From Micropterix aruncella (lineage: Eukaryota > Arthropoda > Insecta > Lepidoptera > Micropterigidae): a DNA stretch of 64,000 bases. Shown here piece by piece: positions 54,735 to 64,000 of this stretch. The first letter of the stretch is position 1. The number at the start of each line of letters is the position of its first letter. The notes under the pieces are model-generated. The model saw only the letters and a program-made list of their open reading frames with translations, was not told the origin of the DNA and made no database searches. The DNA is taken from NCBI GenBank assembly GCA_944548615.1, contig OX155960.1:13124303-13188302 (forward strand), written 5' to 3'. The position numbers were made by a program, and so were the translations under genes.

Positions 54735-55010
54735 TTCTACGGATACACGTTGGTGTGCTGAATTCAGGCGTGGAAGAACTTCAACTAACAATGGCCGTCG
54801 CTTGGGTCGCCCTACGACGAAGTCTTTCAAGAAATGGTTAAAATTATTATAAAATTTGTTTTAGCGGATCGTTGTGTCTTGGTAATGTTTATTGCTAAAA
54901 ATGTGAAGATTCCGATAGGTAGTGAGCATAGCGCAAAACATACTTGATCGCTTAGGAATGAAAATGGTGTTCGCACGCGCATCCTAGGTAGGATGAATGA
55001 TATGCCAGCA
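54735..55010 (+). pseudogene. mariner transposase N-terminal remnant
   Basis: Plus strand: STDTRWCAEFRRGRTSTNNG then RRLGRPTTKSF matches mariner (V.RW..EF.RGRTS....R.GRP). Next comes a weaker frame with SEHSAKHT-stop-SLRNENG, the second helix-turn-helix region. The catalytic domain is absent. Confidence 0.6.
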
Positions 55011-55575
55011 TATTTATATGCATAGAGCTATGTTTTTCGCTATAATAATATTTGTTTTTAATTATTCCTCATGTACAACAGTATGCATGTCCTTATTTTC
55101 TTTTACGTTATAAATACATAAATAAATAAATAAATAAATAAGACTCGCTGAAGAAAACTAGACCCAAGATTTCGCAACCCTTTTCGCACTGAAGATTTCG
55201 CAAAATAAAGACCAAATAATAATTTTAAAAAACAGTCTCCTTGTTTTAGTCCTGTTTCCACAAGACTAAGAACTGGTTGTAACTTCTTGTTTTTAAGCTC
55301 TTATCAGTTACACGTGACGTGATTCAATTGTTCATTTACATTCCATTTCAGAGAATGAAATATATATGATTGCTTCATGAAAGAGACGAATGTACAGTCG
55401 ATTCGCTCCGAGCGCCGCGAAATGGTTTAGCAGAGTGAATGAAACCGCGGCCAAATGATACTGAAATCTTTATATGGACTGCACGACGCGACGTCGCACA
55501 TTGGATCCCTAGTCAGATATTGGTTAAACGGTTTAGCTTTAGTTCTATATATAGTTTAAATCTTTCGACTTTACT
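55011..55575. other. Unassigned; AAATAAAT tail at 55115-55140
   Basis: No gene recognised. (ATAA)n near 55118-55140 may close a LINE fragment. Confidence 0.3.
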
Positions 55576-56218
55576 ATCCCGGCAGAGGGAAAATATTGTA
55601 AAGGCGATTTTTTTAGGCGGATATATACATCCCCCTCCTGCTCCCCTTCGGCCCCCACCCCCTCCTGGCCCCTCTCCGTCACCACCACTCCTCTTCCCTT
55701 CTCTGACATGATATAAAACCATTTTCAGACTGATATCTGTTTGTGAGTCTGTTTGTGTGTGAGTGTGCGTCTGTGTATGTGTGTCCGTGTATGTGACTTT
55801 CTCCACGATAGCGCTCAAACGCTTCATCTGATCGAGCTGAAATTTGGCATGCATCATCATTTAGTCATGGCCAGAGACATACATAATGGGGTTAGAGACT
55901 TTGAGCAGAAACCACATTGTAAAATTTTGGTAAGAATATCTCTTATACAAGGGACACAAAAAATGGCCGTGTTTAAGAAAATACTATATCATATTGGAAA
56001 TTAGCCACTTTAAAACCACGGATATACCACAAAATTACTACAAATATAAGTACCTACTACATTTCCTCTCATAATCACTTGACCCAATCACTGGTGGGGG
56101 GTGTGGTCCAGAGGGGGGAGTTGCCAGGGGGGTTGGCGAGGTGGGGGTTGAGGGTGGGTTTAAAGGGGTGGAAATCGTCGGTGAAGGGGCTTTTCTGCGT
56201 GCCGGGAAATCCTTAGGG
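55576..56218. mobile_element. M2 inverted-repeat element, copy 3
   Basis: The left end ACTATCCCGGCAGAGGGAAAATATTG and right end TGCCGGGAAATCC are imperfect inverted repeats. Shares the (GT)n, CTCCACGATAGCGCTCAAACGC, GATCGAGCTGAAATTTGGCATGC, TACTACAAATATAAG blocks and G-rich end. An extra C-rich block (55635-55700) follows the left end. Confidence 0.72.
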
Positions 56219-56249
56219 TGACATAACCGTTTCTACTTTCCTGGCAAGG

Positions 56250-56885
56250 ACATTAATGTGTTAGGGTCGCCCAAACTCACGGGTCAATACCCATCCGGCA
56301 TCCTCAAAAGTGCGAGCTTCGGTAGCACTCTGGCCTGCGGCCCAGTTTCCCATAGGAATCGTCCTTCGGGCGCTCCTAGACGGTTTGCGCACCGTGTGGC
56401 GTCACCCAATCGATAGTGCATTCCGATTGAGAGCCGGGGGAGTCTGAAAACGGTTTTATTTCCTACAGAGCCGGGGTAGTTGTTAACCTTGCGGCAACCG
56501 CTCTTAAAACGACAAATCGGCTACCCAATAACGGGTGAAGAGCCGGGCAAAGGACGCTGTGGTTTGCGATAAATTCGCTAGACACCAAATCACCGCTTAT
56601 CTAAGGGAAGAACCGCGTAAGCGACCTCGAACCCATAACCAGTCGGGAGGCCGGAGAAATCTGGGTGAAACTGAAAGTAAGTGCGCGAGCTCGTCCCGCT
56701 AAGTGCACACCCGGTGTCTCGCGGTAAGGCGTTGGTCTCTTACGGGCGAGTGGCCTACCTAGACAGCGGATTGTTTTCGTCCTAAGTCTTCTATACTCAC
56801 CTCACGGGAGATAGAACGATCAAACATCGTTAAAACTTCCTGATGTGACAGGTTCGCCTGTTGTAGTTGACGGCTCTAGTTGGGG
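56250..56885 (+). mobile_element. Family G copy with compensatory hairpin change
   Basis: Nearly complete (636 bp) but lacking the GGAGCTAATGGGCCC start. Collinear blocks: CACGGGTCAATACCCATCCGGC, GCGCACCGTGTGGCGTCACCCAATCGAT, GAGCCGGGCAAAGGACGC, the CTCGCGGTAAGGCGTTGGTC block. The 3' hairpin reads ACAGG-TTCG-CCTGT (about 56848-56861), changed on both sides relative to ACGGG/CCCGT. Confidence 0.75.
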
Positions 56886-57594
56886 TAAAGGGTTCTCCCA
56901 CTGTAGATGTCATCTGAGGAACACAGGAGTAATTTTAACGATGTCTGATCGGAATCCCTTGAGCATTACCAGTTTTCATCGAATCTGTATTTATTACATT
57001 ATCGCTTTTATGTTATGTCAGAACCACCAAAAATCTATATTTTTTTTTTTGCTTCGAGTCTCTTTTTTCTCTCTCGGGTTGCTCACTGTGCGCCAGAGGT
57101 AATGTAATTCAATTTGCCGTTTTTTGCCGGGCGCGTCGGCCAACAGAGGTAGTTCCGGCCTGGTGAATATACTGCCCCACGGCGGCGGCCCTCCGATCCC
57201 TACATTACCCATATCAAAGCAGTTTACAGTGTTATAACGGCTGTAACCGTAACCCTATTCTCTCTACATCCGAGGGTTATTTCCTGCAATCGCACGCCTT
57301 CGTTTTGGGGAATCCAGACTTGACGGAGATCGTCAAACATATATGATTTATAATATGTTTCAATACTATAAAGTTGTAATTTTTTCAATAAATCTACTCA
57401 CCTACTGCAACTACTGCAACGAATATTAATTAAGCTTCTAATATTAGATATTCCTTGCAGAGGAGTAAAGCATGCTATACTGATATGTTTTTTGGCAAGC
57501 TATAATCATTTACTATATAGATTATTACATTCTTCAACTCCATCTAACTTTTTGGCAGGTAAGATTCACTATGAAACGCAAGGTATAAAAGGCA
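56886..57594. other. Unassigned sequence
   Basis: No gene recognised. 57115-57210 is moderately GC-rich without a recognisable frame. Confidence 0.3.
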
Positions 57595-58222
57595 CAAAAT
57601 CAAAATCAAAATCAAAATGTTCTTTATTCATATAGACACAATTAAATATTATTTTTAATTTATGTTCTTATGATGCGTCCAAGCCTTACTCCCAAGCCGT
57701 TTTGTCATTTACATAATCAGATATTGTATAGTATGCTTTTTTATACAATTTTGCTTTGATGGTAGCTTTAAACTTATTTACAGATAGTTCTCTAATAGTA
57801 TGAGGAAGTTTGTTATAGAAGCGTATACATTGTCCCAAAAAAGAATTGCTTATTTTGTGGAGACGAGTAGCACGTAAAACAAGGTTATGCTTATGTCTAG
57901 TATTAAAATTATGAGTGTCGCTTTTTATTTTAAACTTGTCAATATTCTCGTGGACATACAACAGATTTTCGTATATATATTGTAATGCAACAGTAAGAAT
58001 ATTTATCTCTTTGAATTTTTCTCTAAGTGAAACTCGAGGACCAAGTTTATTTATAGCTCTTACAGCACGTTTCTGTAGTATAAAGATGTTATTGATGTCC
58101 GCACAGCTTCCACAGAGAAGAATCCCATAGGACATAATGCTATGAAAGTAACTAAAGTATACTATTCTTGCTGTATCTACATCAGTCAGCCGCCTTATTG
58201 TTTTAACTGCGCTCAAAGTGAT
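57595..58222 (-). mobile_element. LINE ORF2 C-terminal part with intact frame, 5'-truncated
   Basis: A 176-codon minus frame (57686-58216): TARIVYFSYFHSIMSYGILL, IFILQKRAVRAINKLGPRVS, SDTHNFNTRHKHNLVL, then FYNKLPHTIRELSVNKFKA. This is the post-RT region of Jockey-like LINEs, similar in organisation to the C-terminus of 20824-22366. The tail is (TTTTGA)n at 57598-57615 (reversed). Confidence 0.82.
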
Positions 58223-58229
58223 TTAATAA

Positions 58230-59082
58230 TCTTCTCATAAGATTTTTGAAAGAAAGAAAAAAAAGCGTTTTTTGTACTAAAACACTTACATCGGTAAAGA
58301 AAACTTTATTTCTATTTTAACTTAGTACAAACGGCGGGCTTATCGTTTTTGGATCCAAACGACGAATTTTATTCGACGTAGCTCCCAGAAAAAGATGATG
58401 CCAGGCTGTATGGTGCCAACAGTCAAGCATGGTTGTGGTTCCATTATGGTATAGCGATGCTTCTCAGTCCATTTAACCGGAAATTTGGTACGAGTCGATG
58501 GAATCATGAAAAAGGAGCAGTATAAACGAATACTACAGCAAAATGCCGTTCTGTCTGGTGTAAAATTAATTGTAAATGGATTTTTTTCCAACAAGATAAT
58601 GATCCCAAAACTAGTTCACAATTATGCAGGAATTATTTAGAACGTAAAGAATCAGAAGGGGTGTTAAAAAACATGGTGTGGCCCCCTCAGAGCCCGGATC
58701 TCAACCGAATTGAGCTTTTGTGGGAAGAGCTTGATAGAAATATGCGCAGTTATTGTCCCTCCTCGCAAGAAGACATGTGGAAGACTACAAGAAAGCTGGA
58801 AAAACATTTCACAAGATACAATCGAGAAATTGATTCCTTGTATGCAGACTAAAGAAAAATGTAAATGCAAGGGAGGGTTTTTTGACGAAAAATCTGTTTA
58901 AAATATGAACGGCTTTTTAAATGTAATTTATTGGTATTTTTGATTTTCTTCTTGATGTATGTGTAAATAAGTATTAAGTAAATAAGCATTTTAAATAATA
59001 ATTTAACCTCTTGCTTCATATTTTGAGTTTTATTTCATTTTTCGTCCTTGATGTAGGTGGTCTCAAACTTTTGTCCGGCAGT

Positions 59083-59085
<3 letters not shown>
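58230..59085 (+). pseudogene. Tc1/mariner transposase, C-terminal half plus 3' terminal repeat
   Basis: Across several frames: a MPGCMVPTVKHGCGSIMVW segment near 58400-58450, FFQQDNDPKTSSQLCRNYLE (second catalytic Asp, about 58585-58640), and WPPQSPDLNRIELLWEELDR (third acidic residue, Glu) at 58661-58852. I count 38 residues between the second D and the E, rather than the 34 of classical Tc1. The element ends with AAACTTTTGTCCGGCAGTG and TA near 59082-59085, a Tc1-type terminus. The N-terminal DNA-binding region, first Asp and left terminal repeat are missing. Stops and shifts make it inactive. Confidence 0.8.
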
Positions 59086-60514
<1,429 letters not shown>

Positions 60515-60685
60515 AGTTTTGTAAATAATCCATTTAGGTTAAAGGTAATCTTTCCAACTAATAGGAAAGAGCTGACTGCTTCCTTTCATTGATATGAGGG
60601 CATCTTTCCGCAAGTGAGAGGCATTCATCATCTTATTGATCAATTCTAAAAAGAATATATACACAAAACTATCAAATATTTCAAA
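60515..60685 (-). repeat. Inversion junction: satellite unit with two internal deletions
   Basis: After 60514 the sequence continues in reverse orientation from the middle of a unit (GTAAATAATCCATTTAGG), jumps at 60602/60603 from GAGGGCAT to CTTTCCGCAAGTGAGAGGC (exon part), and again at about 60630 from CATCAT to CTTATTGATC. The second jump shares ATCAT with both sides. Only 28 bp of the exon-like region remains. Confidence 0.9.
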
Positions 60686-63600
60686 ATATTGAATTTTTAC
60701 ATATTTTATGTTTCGTTCATTGTAAATAATCCATTTAGGTTAAAGGTAATCTTTCCAACTAATAGGAAAGAGCTGACTGCTTCCTTTCATTGATATGAGG
60801 GCATGTCACGCTTTTAGTTTTAAGTTTTCAGCTGAATATTGATCGCAGCTTCTTTATATCGCACCTTTAGAAAATAAAAAAACGAAATTCGAAATTTTAA
60901 ATTCTTCCATCTGTCAAGTAGCTCGTCTTGTCTTGTTATTTCCCCTGAAATAATAGGAAATTGAGTGAGTTTACGTATAAAGAAGGATTGTAGCTTAATT
61001 TTTGAGATAATTGGATGAAGGGTGAGCGTTTACTAGTTGAAAAATGGGCCCAACTTAAACCTACTCCTCTTTCCGCAAGTGAGAGGCATTCATCATTCTC
61101 GTTAACACCTAAAGCATTCCCGAATCCGATCAAGGGAATCCTTCGTCACGATGTAAGTGGCTTTTATAATTATTTACTTTATAATCATCTTATTGATCAA
61201 TTCTAAAAAGAATATATACACAAAACTATCAAATATTTCAAAATATTGAATTTTTACATATTTTATGTTTCGTTCATTGTAAATAATCCATTTAGGTTAA
61301 AGGTAATCTTTCCAACTAATAGGAAAGAGCTGACTGCTTCCTTTCATTGATATGAGGGCATGTCACGCTTTTAGTTTTAAGTTTTCAGCTGAATATTGAT
61401 CGCAGCTTCTTTATATCGCACCTTTAGAAAATAAAAAAACGAAATTCGAAATTTTAAATTCTTCCATCTGTCAAGTAGCTCGTCTTGTCTTGTTATTTCC
61501 CCTGAAATAATAGGAAATTGAGTGAGTTTACGTATAAAGAAGGATTGTAGCTTAATTTTTGAGATAATTGGATGAAGGGTGAGCGTTTACTAGTTGAAAA
61601 ATGGGCCCAACTTAAACCTACTCCTCTTTCCGCAAGTGAGAGGCATTCATCATTCTCGTTAACACCTAAAGCATTCCCGAATCCGATCAAGGGAATCCTT
61701 CGTCACGATGTAAGTGGCTTTTATAATTATTTACTTTATAATCATCTTATTGATCAATTCTAAAAAGAATATATACACAAAACTATCAAATATTTCAAAA
61801 TATTGAATTTTTACATATTTTATGTTTCGTTCATTGTAAATAATCCATTTAGGTTAAAGGTAATCTTTCCAACTAATAGGAAAGAGCTGACTGCTTCCTT
61901 TCATTGATATGAGGGCATGTCACGCTTTTAGTTTTAAGTTTTCAGCTGAATATTGATCGCAGCTTCTTTATATCGCACCTTTAGAAAATAAAAAAACGAA
62001 ATTCGAAATTTTAAATTCTTCCATCTGTCAAGTAGCTCGTCTTGTCTTGTTATTTCCCCTGAAATAATAGGAAATTGAGTGAGTTTACGTATAAAGAAGG
62101 ATTGTAGCTTAATTTTTGAGATAATTGGATGAAGGGTGAGCGTTTACTAGTTGAAAAATGGGCCCAACTTAAACCTACTCCTCTTTCCGCAAGTGAGAGG
62201 CATTCATCATTCTCGTTAACACCTAAAGCATTCCCGAATCCGATCAAGGGAATCCTTCGTCACGATGTAAGTGACTTTTATAATTATTTACTTTATAATC
62301 ATCTTATTGATCAATTCTAAAAAGAATATATACACAAAACTATCAAATATTTCAAAATATTGAATTTTTACATATTTTATGTTTCGTTCATTGTAAATAA
62401 TCCATTTAGGTTAAAGGTAATCTTTCCAACTAATAGGAAAGAGCTGACTGCTTCCTTTCATTGATATGAGGGCATGTCACGCTTTTAGTTTTAAGTTTTC
62501 AGCTGAATATTGATCGCAGCTTCTTTATATCGCACCTTTAGAAAATAAAAAAACGAAATTCGAAATTTTAAATTCTTCCATCTGTCAAGTAGCTCGTCTT
62601 GTCTTGTTATTTCCCCTGAAATAATAGGAAATTGAGTGAGTTTACGTATAAAGAAGGATTGTAGCTTAATTTTTGAGATAATTGGATGAAGGGTGAGCGT
62701 TTACTAGTTGAAAAATGGGCCCAACTTAAACCTACTCCTCTTTCCGCAAGTGAGAGGCATTCATCATTCTCGTTAACACCTAAAGCATTCCCGAATCCGA
62801 TCAAGGGAATCCTTCGTCACGATGTAAGTGGCTTTTATAATTATTTACTTTATAATCATCTTATTGATCAATTCTAAAAAGAATATATACACAAAACTAT
62901 CAAATATTTCAAAATATTGAATTTTTACATATTTTATGTTTCGTTCATTGTAAATAATCCATTTAGGTTAAAGGTAATCTTTCCAACTAATAGGAAAGAG
63001 CTGACTGCTTCCTTTCATTGATATGAGGGCATGTCACGCTTTTAGTTTTAAGTTTTCAGCTGAATATTGATCGCAGCTTCTTTATATCGCACCTTTAGAA
63101 AATAAAAAAACGAAATTCGAAATTTTAAATTCTTCCATCTGTCAAGTAGCTCGTCTTGTCTTGTTATTTCCCCTGAAATAATAGGAAATTGAGTGAGTTT
63201 ACGTATAAAGAAGGATTGTAGCTTAATTTTTGAGATAATTGGATGAAGGGTGAGCGTTTACTAGTTGAAAAATGGGCCCAACTTAAACCTACTCCTCTTT
63301 CCGCAAGTGAGAGGCATTCATCATTCTCGTTAACACCTAAAGCATTCCCGAATCCGATCAAGGGAATCCTTCGTCACGATGTAAGTGGCTTTTATAATTA
63401 TTTACTTTATAATCATCTTATTGATCAATTCTAAAAAGAATATATACACAAAACTATCAAATATTTCAAAATATTGAATTTTTACATATTTTATGTTTCG
63501 TTCATTGTAAATAATCCATTTAGGTTAAAGGTAATCTTTCCAACTAATAGGAAAGAGCTGACTGCTTCCTTTCATTGATATGAGGGCATGTCACGCTTTT

Positions 63601-64000
63601 AGTTTTAAGTTTTCAGCTGAATATTGATCGCAGCTTCTTTATATCGCACCTTTAGAAAATAAAAAAACGAAATTCGAAATTTTAAATTCTTCCATCTGTC
63701 AAGTAGCTCGTCTTGTCTTGTTATTTCCCCTGAAATAATAGGAAATTGAGTGAGTTTACGTATAAAGAAGGATTGTAGCTTAATTTTTGAGATAATTGGA
63801 TGAAGGGTGAGCGTTTACTAGTTGAAAAATGGGCCCAACTTAAACCTACTCCTCTTTCCGCAAGTGAGAGGCATTCATCATTCTCGTTAACACCTAAAGC
63901 ATTCCCGAATCCGATCAAGGGAATCCTTCGTCACGATGTAAGTGACTTTTATAATTATTTACTTTATAATCATCTTATTGATCAATTCTAAAAAGAATAT
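60686..64000 (-). repeat. 557-bp satellite, second block in opposite orientation
   Basis: Five full units (60686, 61243, 61800, 62357, 62914) and a sixth cut by the window end. The open frame lies on the plus strand at 61015, 61572, 62129, 62686, 63243 and 63800, exactly 557 bp apart. The units look identical except for one base: the third and sixth read GTAAGTGAC where the others read GTAAGTGGC. The array continues past the window. Confidence 0.95.
61564..61709 (+). other. Exon-like segment in each satellite unit (one example)
   Basis: Coding-like sequence of 146 bp bounded by TTAATTTTTGAG (acceptor-like) and GAT|GTAAGT (consensus donor). It encodes NWMKGERLLVEKWAQLKP, TPLSASERHSSFSLTPKAFP, NPIKGILRHD: normal composition, not low complexity. 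Upstream in the same frame is a stop, so if real it is an internal exon with its flanking introns. The parent gene is not recognised. The same segment occurs in eight full units. Confidence 0.4.

Overview
This is a 64-kb window of an animal nuclear genome, most likely an insect and probably a moth or butterfly (Lepidoptera). Evidence: AT-rich background; very dense, mutually nested transposons of insect type (Jockey/CR1-like and RTE-like LINE fragments, mariner/Tc1, hAT, Gypsy-like solo LTRs, several Helitron families); and repeat motifs I associate with Lepidoptera (a LINE tail ending in an AAGTCGGTTAAAAA-type motif near 35.9 kb, Helitron ends near 43.1 and 49.2 kb). No intact host protein gene, rRNA or complete tRNA gene was found, and nothing is prokaryotic.

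Layout. 0-12.2 kb: a (TA)n tract, members of one LTR family (313-884, about 2131-2957, 8003-8633, 11496-12169), a minus-strand LINE (2958-6170) split by two copies of a GC-rich 0.67-kb retroposon called 'family G' here, and nested mariner, hAT and LTR debris at 7.7-9.4 kb. 12.2-20.5 kb: AT-rich DNA with LINE tails, palindromes, a 775-bp terminal-inverted-repeat element (M1, 15960-16734) and the first copy of a second inverted-repeat family (M2). 20.8-30.4 kb: the best-preserved LINE reverse transcriptase (20824-22366), several LINE tails, family G copies including a nested pair (27467-28837), and a CCGA-type minisatellite. 30.4-37.4 kb: a divergent G copy and a Helitron cluster with a decayed helicase and an N-terminal Helitron protein fragment. 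37.4-50 kb: further LINE, M2 and Helitron copies, and a large inverted repeat interrupted by a LINE. 49.4-56.9 kb: more G copies, mariner and LINE debris, and the third M2 copy. 57.6-64.0 kb: a LINE, a Tc1-like transposase pseudogene, a second (TA)n tract, and a very homogeneous 557-bp satellite containing an exon-like open frame, in two opposed blocks.

The elements do not form a pathway; the window is a record of repeated insertion. Target-site duplications set exact ends for several elements: GACC and GTTT for the LTR family, 12-15 bp for family G, and A|T junctions for Helitrons. The strongest leads are (1) family G, with a terminal hairpin supported by a compensatory change; (2) a bulged hairpin with covarying base pairs shared by five LINE 3' tails; (3) an LTR joined to about 38 nt of tRNA-Trp including CCA; and (4) the 557-bp satellite with its inversion and three-unit periodicity. 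All family assignments rest on motifs read by eye, without database searches.
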